Assembly: GCF_900143005.1 (NCBI RefSeq) | Contig: NZ_FRCS01000001.1 | Span: forward strand, 186,001 to 250,000 | Source of the DNA: Cryptosporangium aurantiacum | GTDB taxonomy: Bacteria > Actinomycetota > Actinomycetes > Mycobacteriales > Cryptosporangiaceae | Direction: 5' to 3' | Length of the DNA: 64,000 nucleotides | Shown: piece by piece, positions 29,525 to 37,985 of the stretch | How positions within the stretch are numbered: the first letter of the stretch is position 1 | Layout: the number at the start of each line of letters is the position of its first letter | Notes under the pieces: model-generated | Database searches by the model: none | Seen by the model: only the letters and a program-made list of their open reading frames with translations | Told to the model about the DNA's origin: nothing | Position numbers and translations under genes: made by a program

Positions 29525-29630
29525 ACACCGCTCGCGGAATGTCACCCCGTGACGGGTTACCCGCGAGTAGGGTCTCGCGTATCGACACAGCGTCGTTCGA
29601 CTGGCAGCTCGACGAGGAGGAGCCCGACCG

Positions 29631-31271
29631 ATGAATGCGCCTGGTGAAGCCGGTACCGAGTTGGAAGGCCACGGCGGCGATCTCGCGCTCGCGGCGCTGC
29701 GAGCCCGGGGCGTCGAGGCGATGTTCACGCTCTCCGGTGGCCACGTCTTCCCCCTCTACGACGCCGCGCACACCACCGGCTTCCGGTTGGTCGACGTCCG
29801 GCACGAGCAGAGCGCGGTGTTCGCCGCCGAGGCCACCGCGAAACTGACCCGTCGTCCGGGCCTGGCCGTGCTCACCGCGGGGCCGGGCGTCACCAACGGC
29901 GTCTCGGGCGTCACGTCGGCGAAGTTCAACGGCTCGCCGGTCGTCGTCCTCGGGGGCCGGGCGCCGCAGGCGCGGTGGGGCGCCGGGTCGCTCCAGGAGT
30001 TCGACCACGTGCCGGTGCTCGCGCCGATCACGAAGCACTCCGCGACCGTCACCGACGTGAGCCGGATGGCCGCCGACGTCGGCGCCGCCGCCGACCTGGC
30101 ACTGGCCCCGCACCGCGGCCCGGTCTTCCTCGACCTGCCGATGGACGTCGTCTTCTCCCGGGCGACGTCCCGGATCGAGGCCCCCGCGGTCCCGGCCGCG
30201 CTCGAGCCCGACCCGGACGAGGTCGCGAAGGCCGCAGCGCTGATCGCCGGTGCGGAGCGTCCGGTGCTGATCGCGGGCTCCGACGTCTACGCCGGCTCGG
30301 CCGAGCTCGCGCTGGTCGCGGCGGCCGAGGCGCTGCGCGTCCCGGTGTTCATGAACGGTCAGGGCCGCGGCTGCATCCCGGCCGACCACCCGCTGGCCTT
30401 CGCCCGGGTACGCGGCAAGGCGTTCAAGACCTCCGACGTGGTGGTCGTGGTCGGCACGCCGCTGGACTTCCGGCTCGCGTTCGGGTCGTTCGGCGACGCG
30501 CAGGTCGTGCACGTCGTCGACGCGCCGACGCAGAAGGCCGGGCACGTGACGCCTGCCGCCGCGCCGGTCGGCGACCTGGCGACGATCCTCACCGCGTTCG
30601 CGAACCACAGTGGCCCGCGCAAGGACCACGAGTCCTGGATCGCCTCGCTGCGCGACCTGGAGGACGCCGCCCGGACGTCCGAGCTCGACGTGCTGCGGGC
30701 CGACACCGACCCGATCAAGCCCGCCCGGATCTACGGCGAGCTGCGTTCGGTGCTCGACCGGGACGCGGTCGTGATCTGCGACGGTGGTGACTTCGTCTCG
30801 TACGGCGGGCGGTACCTCGACTCGTACACGCCGGGCTGCTGGCTGGACCCGGGGCCGTACGGCTGCCTCGGCACCGGCGCCGGGTACGCGATCGGTGCGC
30901 GGGTCGCGCGTCCGGACGCGCAGATCTGCGTGCTGTTCGGCGACGGCGCGGCCGGGTTCTCGCTGATGGACGTCGAGTCGCTGGTGCGGCAGCAGTTGCC
31001 GGTCGTCATGGTCGTGGGGAACAACGGCATCTGGGGGCTGGAGAAGCACCCGATGCAGCTCGTCTACGGCTACGACGTCGCGGCCGACCTGCAGCCCGGT
31101 CTGCGCTACGACGACGTGGTGAGCGCGCTCGGCGGGGCGGGGGAGACCGTCGAGAAGCCCGGTGACCTCGGTCCGGCGCTGCGCCGGGCGTTCGACGCGG
31201 GCGTCCCGTATCTCGTCAACGTCCTCACCGACCCGGCAGACGCCTACCCCCGCTCGTCCAACCTCGCCTGA
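29631..31271 (+). CDS. Thiamine-diphosphate-dependent enzyme, acetolactate-synthase-like
   Basis: This 546-residue protein has the N-terminal Pyr, central and C-terminal PP domains of the AHAS/benzaldehyde-lyase superfamily. The catalytic glutamate lies in VRHEQSAVFAAEATAKLTR. The ThDP motif is VLFGDGAAGFSLMDVESL with NNGIWG about 30 residues later. A separate acetolactate synthase small subunit is not nearby, and the gene stands alone, so biosynthetic AHAS is less likely than an accessory carboligase or decarboxylase. The specific reaction is not assigned. A TAGGGT -10-like element sits about 60 bases upstream. Confidence 0.85.
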   Translation: MNAPGEAGTELEGHGGDLALAALRARGVEAMFTLSGGHVFPLYDAAHTTGFRLVDVRHEQSAVFAAEATAKLTRRPGLAVLTAGPGVTNGVSGVTSAKFNGSPVVVLGGRAPQARWGAGSLQEFDHVPVLAPITKHSATVTDVSRMAADVGAAADLALAPHRGPVFLDLPMDVVFSRATSRIEAPAVPAALEPDPDEVAKAAALIAGAERPVLIAGSDVYAGSAELALVAAAEALRVPVFMNGQGRGCIPADHPLAFARVRGKAFKTSDVVVVVGTPLDFRLAFGSFGDAQVVHVVDAPTQKAGHVTPAAAPVGDLATILTAFANHSGPRKDHESWIASLRDLEDAARTSELDVLRADTDPIKPARIYGELRSVLDRDAVVICDGGDFVSYGGRYLDSYTPGCWLDPGPYGCLGTGAGYAIGARVARPDAQICVLFGDGAAGFSLMDVESLVRQQLPVVMVVGNNGIWGLEKHPMQLVYGYDVAADLQPGLRYDDVVSALGGAGETVEKPGDLGPALRRAFDAGVPYLVNVLTDPADAYPRSSNLA

Positions 31272-31305
31272 AAAAAGTTTGAGGCGGCTGTCGTAGGGCG
31301 ACGTC

Positions 31306-31344
31306 GGGGTTCGTAGGGAGGGTGACAGACACCCTACGAACCCC
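31306..31344. promoter_or_regulatory. 13-bp perfect inverted repeat upstream of the ECF42 operon
   Basis: Arms ggggttcgtaggg (31306-31318) and ccctacgaacccc (31332-31344) are separated by 13 bases and end 12 bp before the first operon gene. It could terminate the upstream gene or be an operator/leader structure. Confidence 0.5.
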
Positions 31345-31356
31345 ACGGAGCTCCCG

Positions 31357-31968
31357 ATGAAGCTCAGCGTCAACATCTTCCTCACGCTCGACGGTGTCAT
31401 GCAGGGCCCGGGCGGCCGCGAGGAAGACACCTCCGGCGGCTTCGACCACGGCGGCTGGGTGGTGCCGCACTTCGACGAGCGTCTCGGCCAGATCGTCGAC
31501 GAATACTTCCAGCAGGCCGACGCGTTCCTGTACGGCCGCGGCACCTACCAGATCATGGCGGCGCACTGGCCGACGGTCACCGACACCGACGACCCGGTCG
31601 CGACGAAGTTCAACGCGTACCCCAAGTACGTGGTGTCGAACTCGCTCACCGACGCCGAGGCGAGCTGGGAGCACAGCACCGTGCTGCGCGGCGACGCGCT
31701 GGCGGCGATCCGTGACCTCAAGAAGCAGCCCGGCAACGAACTCCAGGTGCACGGCTGCTGGCAACTCGCCCGGTCGCTGCACGCGGCCGGCCTGATCGAC
31801 GTCTACCGCCTGCTCGTGTTCCCGGTCGTCGTCGGCTCGGGGAAGCGCCTGTTCGACGCGGACGGGCCGGCGTCCGGCTACCGCACGGTGAGCGCGGAGA
31901 CGACGCCCGCAGGGGTCACGTCGCTCGTCCTGGAGCCGGTACCGTTCAGCGCCGGCGACTTCAACTGA
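31357..31968 (+). CDS. Dihydrofolate-reductase/RibD C-terminal-like oxidoreductase
   Basis: This is a 203-residue member of the RibD-C/DHFR superfamily. The N-terminal KLSVNIFLTLDGVMQGPGG is characteristic of the YwjB/DHFR-like stress-associated group. YGRGTYQIMAAHWP and the later VHGCWQLARSLHAAGLIDVY and VVVGSGKRLFD form the NADPH-fold motifs. The first gene of a three-gene set with a YCII protein and an ECF sigma factor, it is probably a target or partner of that sigma factor. The substrate is unknown. Confidence 0.85.
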   Translation: MKLSVNIFLTLDGVMQGPGGREEDTSGGFDHGGWVVPHFDERLGQIVDEYFQQADAFLYGRGTYQIMAAHWPTVTDTDDPVATKFNAYPKYVVSNSLTDAEASWEHSTVLRGDALAAIRDLKKQPGNELQVHGCWQLARSLHAAGLIDVYRLLVFPVVVGSGKRLFDADGPASGYRTVSAETTPAGVTSLVLEPVPFSAGDFN

Positions 31969-31985
31969 CCGGAGGAGTAGACGTC

Positions 31986-32342
31986 ATGGCACAGCAATAC
32001 ATGCTCTCCGTCCACCACCGCGGTGGGTTTCCGACCGACGTGGACCCCGAGGAGATGCAGGCGCAGTTCGCCGCCGTCGACGCGTTCAACCGCGAGATCA
32101 CCGAGGCCGGGATCTGGGTCTTCGGCGGCGGTCTGATGCCGCCGGACACCGCGACCGTCGTCGACGGCCGGGGCGCGGAGACGGTGCTGGTCGACGGGCC
32201 GTTCGCCGAGACCAAGGAAGTCCTCGGTGGCTTCTGGGTGATCACCGCTGCCAACCTCGACGAGGCCCTGCGCTGGGCGTCCCAGGCCTCGAAGGCGTGC
32301 GCCAACCCGGTCGAGGTCCGTCCGTTCCAGCCTGAGGAATGA
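31986..32342 (+). CDS. YCII/DGPF-domain protein (ECF42 partner)
   Basis: A ferredoxin-like-fold protein of 118 residues. The diagnostic DGPFAETKEVLGGFWVI motif appears at about 79-95, and VFGGGLMPPDTATVV precedes it. GGAGGAG lies just upstream of the ATG. The stop overlaps the sigma-factor ATG (ATGA), so the two are translationally coupled. DGPF proteins are the conserved genomic partners of ECF42 sigma factors; a sensory or detoxification role is suspected but not proven. Confidence 0.88.
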   Translation: MAQQYMLSVHHRGGFPTDVDPEEMQAQFAAVDAFNREITEAGIWVFGGGLMPPDTATVVDGRGAETVLVDGPFAETKEVLGGFWVITAANLDEALRWASQASKACANPVEVRPFQPEE

Positions 32343-33559
32343 CCACATCCGCGGCGGATGCCGAGGTGGACCGGATCGTCCGGGCCGAGTACGCGCGAGT
32401 AGTGGCCACGCTGGTGCGCCGCTTCGGTGACGTCGACGTTGCCGAGGAGGCGGCCGCCGAGGCCCTACTCGTCGCGGTGCGGACCTGGCGCCGGGACGGC
32501 CTGCCCCCGAACCCGGGCGGCTGGCTCGTGACGACGGCGGGCAACCGGGCCATCGACCGGATCCGCCGTGACTCCGCTCGGCACGCCCGGCAGAAGGAGG
32601 CCGCCGTGCTCACTCCCGAGGAGGCGCCCGACCCGCTCGGCGCCGTCGACGACGATCGGCTCCGGCTGATCTTCATGTGCTGCCACCCGGCGCTGGCCGT
32701 GGAGGCTCGGGTGGCGCTCACGCTCCGGTTGGTCGCCGGGCTGTCGATGGCCGAGATCGCGAGCGCGTTCGTGCTTCCGGAGACGACGATGGCCCAGCGC
32801 CTGACCAGGGCCAAGCGGAAGATCAAGGCGGCGAAGATCCCGTTCGGGGTGCCGTTCGCCCACGACCTGCCGTCCCGGGTCAGCTCGGTGATGGCGGTGA
32901 TCTACCTGGTGTTCAACCAGGGGTACCTGGCCACCTCCGGTGACGCGCCGATCCGCGAGGACCTGTGTGCCGAGGCGATCCGGCTCTCCCGGCTCGTCCG
33001 GGAACTGCTGCCGGACGAGCCGGAGACCACCGGGCTGCTCGCGCTTCTGATCCTGACCGACGCCCGGCGCCCGGCCCGGTTCGAGGGCGGGACGCTCGTC
33101 CCGCTCACCGAGCAGGACCGGGACCGCTGGCTGCGGCCGCAGATCGCCGAGGGGCACGCGCTGGTTCGCGAGTGCCTGCGCGTGCAGCGGCCGGGTTACT
33201 ACCAGATCCTGGCCGCGATCAACGCCGTCCACACCGACGGCGCGGCCACCGACTGGCGGCAGGTGCTCGCGCTCTACGACCAGCTGTCGATCGTGGCGCC
33301 GTCGCCGGTCGTCGCGCTCAACCGGGCGGTGGCGCTCGCCGAGGTGGAGGGCCCGGCGGAGGCACTGGCCGTCGTCGACGCGCTCGACCTGGTGCCGTAC
33401 CACGCCTGGCACGCGACCCGCGCCGACCTGCTCCGGCGGCTCGATCGTCGGGCGGAGGCGGCCCAGGCCTACGAGGCGGCGATCGCGCTCGCCGACAACC
33501 CGGCGGAGCGGGCGTTCCTGGAGGGTCGGCGCGCGCTCGTCACCGGCGGGAGTGCTTGA
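32339..33559 (+). CDS. ECF42-type RNA polymerase sigma factor with C-terminal TPR-like extension
   Basis: This 406-residue ECF sigma factor is about twice the length of classical ECFs. Region 2 contains VVATLVRRFGDVDVAEEAAAEA and NRAIDRIRRDSARHARQKEA. Region 4 includes VALTLRLVAGLSMAEIASAF with the helix-turn-helix, then a long alpha-helical extension from about residue 175 to the end. That extension contains FNQGYLATSG and VVALNRAVALAEVEGP and is TPR-like. The extension plus the DGPF neighbour defines ECF42. No anti-sigma gene is adjacent, which fits control through the C-terminal domain. Confidence 0.9.
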   Translation: MTTSAADAEVDRIVRAEYARVVATLVRRFGDVDVAEEAAAEALLVAVRTWRRDGLPPNPGGWLVTTAGNRAIDRIRRDSARHARQKEAAVLTPEEAPDPLGAVDDDRLRLIFMCCHPALAVEARVALTLRLVAGLSMAEIASAFVLPETTMAQRLTRAKRKIKAAKIPFGVPFAHDLPSRVSSVMAVIYLVFNQGYLATSGDAPIREDLCAEAIRLSRLVRELLPDEPETTGLLALLILTDARRPARFEGGTLVPLTEQDRDRWLRPQIAEGHALVRECLRVQRPGYYQILAAINAVHTDGAATDWRQVLALYDQLSIVAPSPVVALNRAVALAEVEGPAEALAVVDALDLVPYHAWHATRADLLRRLDRRAEAAQAYEAAIALADNPAERAFLEGRRALVTGGSA

Positions 33560-33588
33560 GTCGGACCGGACGCGGTCGATGGGGGAGC

Positions 33589-35037
33589 GTGGACTCCGCC
33601 ACGGGCACCGGCAGCGTGGGCCGGGCCATCCGAACGCTTGCGCGTCGGATCCAGCACGGGGCGGAACCACTCGTCGTGCTGTGCGTCCTGGCCGTGCTGC
33701 GCCACCTCGACCTGGCCGGCCGGACGCCGTTCTGGGTGTTCGTGGTGCTGTTGGCGGCCGGTGCCGTGCTGCAGCAGCCGGAGGTCCAGCGGCGGCTCTC
33801 CGGCGGCGCGGACGACGGGCGGCTCTGGCTGCGGGTCGGGCTGCGGATCGCGCTCAACACGGCGCTGATCTACGCGATCGGGTGGGGCGCCATGCTGGCC
33901 GTCGCCCACCTGCAGATCCTCTCGTGGTTCCTGCGGCAGGCCGGATCGCGGGCCTGGTTGCCGGTCGCGGTGTGCAGCGCCGCCGCGGTCGCGACCGGTG
34001 AGGTGGCGGTCGCCGCCGGGCTCTTCACGTACCTGCCGGAGCCCGAGGTGCACGGCGTCGCGGTGCTGATCACGCTCGGCGTCGTGACGACCAGCTACGT
34101 GCTCGGCGAGGCCGTCCGGCAGCGGGAGGACGCCGAGGCCGCGCTCCGGCGGAGCGAGGAGCTGTTCCGCGCGGTGGTGCAGGACGGTTCGGACATCATC
34201 ACGCTCACCGCCGACGACGGGCGGATCGTCTACATCAGCCCGACTGCCGAGCGGATCACCGGCCACCGACTGGAGAGCCTGCTCGGCGACGGGCTGTGGA
34301 GGCACATCCACCCGGACGACCAGGCCGATGCCGCGCTGTTCAACACGCGGATCCACCGGAACCCCGACACCGAACACACGATGGAGATCCGGATCCGGCA
34401 CGCCGACGGCGAGTGGCGCTGGCACGAGTTCGTCGTCCGGAACCTGCTCGCGCATCCCGGTGTCCGCGCCATCGTCGGGCACCACCGCGACGTCCACGAC
34501 CGGCGGACCGCCCAGGACCGGATCGCCCACGCGGCCATGCACGACGCGCTGACCGGCCTGCTGAACAGCGCGTCGCTGCTGCGGGGGCTGAGCCAGGCCC
34601 TGGCCGACGGTGCGTCCGGCGGCTACCCGATCGGCCTGCTCTTCCTCGACCTGGACGGATTCAAGCAGGTCAACGACGTCCACGGGCACGCCGCGGGCGA
34701 CCGGATGCTCCGGACGATCAGCGACGTCCTCCGCCGCACCTGCCGGGAGCGGGACCTCGTCGGCCGGATGGGCGGCGACGAGTTCGCGGTCGTGCTCAAC
34801 GGCGTGGCGAGCGCCGAGCAGGCGGCGTCGATCGCGGACGCGCTGATCACCGCCGTCGACGCTGCCCAGCCCGCGGACGCGGGGCCGGCCAGGGTCGGGT
34901 GCAGCATCGGGATCGCGCTCGCCGAGCCGGGCGCGATCGACTCCGACGGCCTGCTCCGGCACGCGGACGTCGCGATGTACGCGTCCAAGCGCCGGGGCCG
35001 CAACGGGCACGAGGTCTACGCGCTCAGCACGCGCTGA
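33589..35037 (+). CDS. Membrane PAS-GGDEF diguanylate cyclase
   Basis: The protein has 482 residues from GTG 33589; the start is only moderately supported because the purine tract abuts the codon. Four to five N-terminal membrane helices (about 25-165) lead into a PAS domain (about 185-300, with ELFRAVVQDGSDIITLTADDG and GRIVYISPTAERITGH). A GGDEF domain follows, with intact active site GGDEF at about 394-398. An RxxD inhibitory site (RERD) lies five residues upstream. No EAL domain follows. It should synthesise c-di-GMP with product inhibition. It converges on the glycosyltransferase gene with 11 bp between. Confidence 0.9.
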   Translation: MDSATGTGSVGRAIRTLARRIQHGAEPLVVLCVLAVLRHLDLAGRTPFWVFVVLLAAGAVLQQPEVQRRLSGGADDGRLWLRVGLRIALNTALIYAIGWGAMLAVAHLQILSWFLRQAGSRAWLPVAVCSAAAVATGEVAVAAGLFTYLPEPEVHGVAVLITLGVVTTSYVLGEAVRQREDAEAALRRSEELFRAVVQDGSDIITLTADDGRIVYISPTAERITGHRLESLLGDGLWRHIHPDDQADAALFNTRIHRNPDTEHTMEIRIRHADGEWRWHEFVVRNLLAHPGVRAIVGHHRDVHDRRTAQDRIAHAAMHDALTGLLNSASLLRGLSQALADGASGGYPIGLLFLDLDGFKQVNDVHGHAAGDRMLRTISDVLRRTCRERDLVGRMGGDEFAVVLNGVASAEQAASIADALITAVDAAQPADAGPARVGCSIGIALAEPGAIDSDGLLRHADVAMYASKRRGRNGHEVYALSTR

Positions 35038-35048
35038 AGCGGGGCGAG

Positions 35049-36305
35049 TTACGGCGCGTCGGCCGTGGCCAGCAGGTTGCCGTCGCGGAACGTCATGGAC
35101 AGCGGCGCCTGGTCGGCGCGGAGCCGCCGTTCGTCCCGGATCGCGCGGCGGTACGCCCCGGCCGTCCGATCGGCGATCGTCGTCCAGGAGTAGTCACGGG
35201 CGAGCACCGCCCGCGCGTCCCGCACCAACCGACGGGCGAGCACCTCGTCGGACAGGATCGCGGTGACCGCGTCCGCGAGGCCGGCCGGGTTCTGCGCCGG
35301 GAACCGGAGCCCGGTGATCCCGTGCGTGACGATCTCCCGCAGCCCGCCGGTGTCGGCGACGACGAGCGGCGTGCCGGCCGCGGTGGCCTCCAGCGCGATC
35401 ATGCCGAACGGCTCGTAGATGCTCGGGACGACCGCGCAGTCGGCGGCCGCCGCAACCGTGGCCAGCTTCTCGCCCTCCAGGAAGCCGGGCCACGCGACCG
35501 AGCGTCCCAAGCGGAGGCGTTTGGCTTGTGCCTTCAGTTCATCGAGGTGCGGGCCCTCGCCGGCGATCACCACCCGCAATCCTGGGTGCCTGCGGCGCAG
35601 CCGCGGCACTGCGGCGAGCAGATTGTGGACGCCCTTCTCGTAGACGAGCCGGCCGGCGAACAGGACGAGCGGGCCGCCGTACTCTTTCCGAACCGCCGCC
35701 ACCGCGGCCGGATCCGGCTTCCACGCGTGTGCGTCGACCCCGTTGGGGATCGGCTCGCACTTGTCCGGTGGCAGGTCGAACAGGCGGGTGACCTCCCAGC
35801 GCATGTACTCCGAGCACGTGATGACGCGGCGGGCCTCGTAGGTCAGCCACCACTCGATCGAGTGGATCGACCGGTTGAGCGGGCCGGGCAGCCAGCCCTG
35901 GTGCCGACCGGCCTCGGTAGCGTGCACGGTGGCCACCAGCGGGACGCCGAGCTGGTGCTTGAGCGTCGTCGCGGCGTGTGCGACGAGCCAGTCGTGCGCG
36001 TGGATGACGTCGGGAGCGGTCTCGTCCGCGACCCGGAGCGCGGCGCGGGCCAGCGCGTGGTTGAACGCCATCGTCCAGGCCAGCAGCGTCTGCTCGTCGA
36101 ACGCGAAGACCGGCGGGTCCTCGGGAACGCGCACGACCCGGACGCCCTCGACGACCTCGTCGTACGCGGCGCCGTCGGTGTGCCTGCTGACGACCGTGAC
36201 CTCGTGACCGGCTGCGGCCAGCGACGTGGCCAGCGCGTGGACGTGCCGGCCGAGGCCGCCGACCATCACCGGCGGGTACTCCCAGGACAGGATCATCGTG
36301 CGCAC
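35049..36305 (-). CDS. GT4 glycosyltransferase, probable alpha-1,4-glucosyltransferase (Rv3032-like)
   Basis: The 418-residue GT-B enzyme opens with MILSWEYPPVMVGGLGRHVHAL, the glycogen-synthase-like donor loop. Later motifs are VIHAHDWLVAHAATTLK, ITCSEYMRWEV, VLFAGRLVYEKGVHNLL and the EX7E segment EPFGMIALEATAAG. It resembles mycobacterial Rv3032, which elongates methylglucose lipopolysaccharide and glycogen chains. The GH57 and methyltransferase partners, adjacent in mycobacteria, are here found at 39.7-42.0 kb, separated by inserted genes. It is transcribed in the same direction as those partners. Confidence 0.88.
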   Translation of the reverse strand: MRTMILSWEYPPVMVGGLGRHVHALATSLAAAGHEVTVVSRHTDGAAYDEVVEGVRVVRVPEDPPVFAFDEQTLLAWTMAFNHALARAALRVADETAPDVIHAHDWLVAHAATTLKHQLGVPLVATVHATEAGRHQGWLPGPLNRSIHSIEWWLTYEARRVITCSEYMRWEVTRLFDLPPDKCEPIPNGVDAHAWKPDPAAVAAVRKEYGGPLVLFAGRLVYEKGVHNLLAAVPRLRRRHPGLRVVIAGEGPHLDELKAQAKRLRLGRSVAWPGFLEGEKLATVAAAADCAVVPSIYEPFGMIALEATAAGTPLVVADTGGLREIVTHGITGLRFPAQNPAGLADAVTAILSDEVLARRLVRDARAVLARDYSWTTIADRTAGAYRRAIRDERRLRADQAPLSMTFRDGNLLATADAP

Positions 36306-36387
36306 GGCGCCATCCTGTCAGAACTCCTGCCACAAGTTACCCAGGAGTAGATAACTGTTTCATCCTGATGTGACCGTCACTACGCGG

Positions 36388-37650
36388 TCAGGAAGTAGGC
36401 GGACCGCCCGGGCGGTCCGAATCCAGCTCGTCCCGGATGGCGAGGGCGCGCGGATCGTCGAAAGAGGTCAATATCTCCAGCGCCTCGCGAAGTGCGGTCC
36501 TCGATGCTTCGACGTGGCCTGACTCGCTCTGCACGCGGGCGACGCTCAGCAGCGTGTCCGCAAGCCCCGCGCGGTCTCCGCTCCTGCGCTGCAGGTTCAG
36601 CGCCTCGGTGAGGGCCTCGAGTGACGCGCGTAGATCCCCCAAGCCTTCCAGCGCTCTCGCGTAGCCGTGTACCGCCAGGCCGTGCGTGTGAAGATCGATG
36701 CCGTCCGACTGCTCCTGTGCGCGCTGGAAGAGCGGCACTGCCTCGTCGAAGCGGCGTGTGTCCAAGCGCGCCTGTGCGACGGAGTCGATGAGCACGATTG
36801 CCTCGAGACGTCGTTCGCCGATCTCCCTCCAGATAGCTATGGCCTGTTCGCCGAACTCGATTGCCTCGTCGTAGTTGCCGAGCACGCAGGCAAGCTCACC
36901 CAGGTTCCCGAGAGTCATGCCCTCGCCCATCCTGTCGCCGATGGCGCGGCAGATCTCGAGTGCTTCCTCGTACGGCGGACCGGCCTCGACGAACTGTTCC
37001 AGGAGCACCAGCGCGCCGCCGAGGCTGATCAAGCTCCATGCTTCGGCGTAGCGGTCACCCTCCGCGCGGGCCGCGTTGACCGCGAGCTGGCTGGTCGTGA
37101 GCCAGTCCTTGCGGTGGTTGCGCAATTTGTAGAACGTGACCGCGCCCAGCGCGATGCGCCACGTGGCTGTCGGCCGCCCGGATTCGGCGGCCTGCTTGAC
37201 CGTCTCGAGCAGGGCAAATCGCTCCGCGTCGCACCAGGCCAGCGCTTGATCGTAGGACTGGAATTCGACCGGGTGCGTCCACGGCGACTCTTCGCCGAGC
37301 GGGACCGGTCGGCGAAGCGGTGCGAATATGCGGTCGGCAGCGTTGACCGTGTTCGCCATCCAGGCGGTGAGTCGATCGATCGCGGCTTCGATGTCCGCTG
37401 CGTCATCTTCGACGTTCAGGCGCTCTCGTGCAAAAACTCGTACGAAGAGCGGGAATTGATAGCGCTCGCCGCTGACGCGCTCCAACAGGTTGACGGCCAC
37501 CAGCGAATCCAGCCCGCGGCGAACGGACGCGGGTGGCGTTCTGGTCAGTGCCGATATCGCTGCCGCCGAGAATGTTAGGCCGGTCGTGAGTGCGGAATAG
37601 CGGAAGAGTAGCGCCTGATCCGTGAGACCGGAGTACGAGGACGAGAACAC
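36388..37650 (-). CDS. TPR protein, shortened FxsT/AfsR-like (winged helix plus TPR, no NB-ARC)
   Basis: The GTG at 37650 has GAGG 8 bases upstream and gives 420 residues; longer frames run antisense through the precursor gene. The N-terminus (SYSGLTDQALLFRYSALT, then TRTPPASVRRGLDSLVAVNLLERV) matches the winged-helix part that follows the NB-ARC ATPase in AfsR/FxsT-type proteins. Residues after about 175 are TPR units such as LGNLGELACVLGNYDEAIEFG and HGLAVHGYARALEGLGDL. No Walker A is present, so the ATPase module is missing. FxSxx-COOH clusters characteristically carry a TPR protein (FxsT), which is why I link it to the neighbouring maturase. Confidence 0.75.
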   Translation of the reverse strand: MFSSSYSGLTDQALLFRYSALTTGLTFSAAAISALTRTPPASVRRGLDSLVAVNLLERVSGERYQFPLFVRVFARERLNVEDDAADIEAAIDRLTAWMANTVNAADRIFAPLRRPVPLGEESPWTHPVEFQSYDQALAWCDAERFALLETVKQAAESGRPTATWRIALGAVTFYKLRNHRKDWLTTSQLAVNAARAEGDRYAEAWSLISLGGALVLLEQFVEAGPPYEEALEICRAIGDRMGEGMTLGNLGELACVLGNYDEAIEFGEQAIAIWREIGERRLEAIVLIDSVAQARLDTRRFDEAVPLFQRAQEQSDGIDLHTHGLAVHGYARALEGLGDLRASLEALTEALNLQRRSGDRAGLADTLLSVARVQSESGHVEASRTALREALEILTSFDDPRALAIRDELDSDRPGGPPTS

Positions 37651-37804
37651 GATTGTGACCTCTGAGTTTCGGTACGTCCCGACAGTAGGATTCTGTAACT
37701 TCGGCCCCAGTTCGGGCTCGTTGGGAAGTCTTGACACGCTTCGCCGCCCGCTGAGATCCTGCTCGATACTGACAGCGAGTCGTGTCGGACTTCCGGGGGT
37801 CTCG
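37651..37804. promoter_or_regulatory. Divergent control region of the radical SAM RiPP locus
   Basis: This 154-bp region separates the TPR gene from the precursor gene. A TTGACA (37731-37736) on the plus strand could be a -35, but the best -10 candidates (agatcc or gatcct at 17-18 bp) are weak. An imperfect dyad ACAG...CTGT sits near 37682-37697. The DNA is visibly less GC-rich than the surroundings. Confidence 0.35.
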
Positions 37805-37981
37805 ATGAGTCGCGAGAACATTGATGAATGTGCCGTCGTCGATGAGTTGTCCGACGAGATTATGCGGCCGGATTCAAGCGGGTTAGAAAGTGCGCTGGAG
37901 CGAGCACTGAGGCGCCGGGCAGACGAGGCTGACGAATCGATATTCGTCTTTGCGCACGGTAGCAGCTCGATGAGTCGGTGA
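37805..37981 (+). CDS. Candidate RiPP precursor peptide, FxsA-like but with a non-canonical C-terminus
   Basis: The 58-residue peptide starts at ATG 37805 behind GGGGG. An acidic leader (ECAVVDELSDEIMRPDSS) is followed by an amphipathic basic helix (LESALERALRRRADEADE) and a short C-terminal segment SIFVFAHGSSSMSR. Size, leader character and position (stop 4 bp before the maturase start) fit FxsA-type precursors. These normally end in F-x-S-x-x; here no such ending exists. Aromatic-x-residue triads that a three-residue cyclophane synthase might use are F47-V-F49 and F49-A-H51. Leu27 is a TTA codon. The precursor call is inferred from context. Confidence 0.7.
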   Translation: MSRENIDECAVVDELSDEIMRPDSSGLESALERALRRRADEADESIFVFAHGSSSMSR

Positions 37982-37985
37982 GTTG

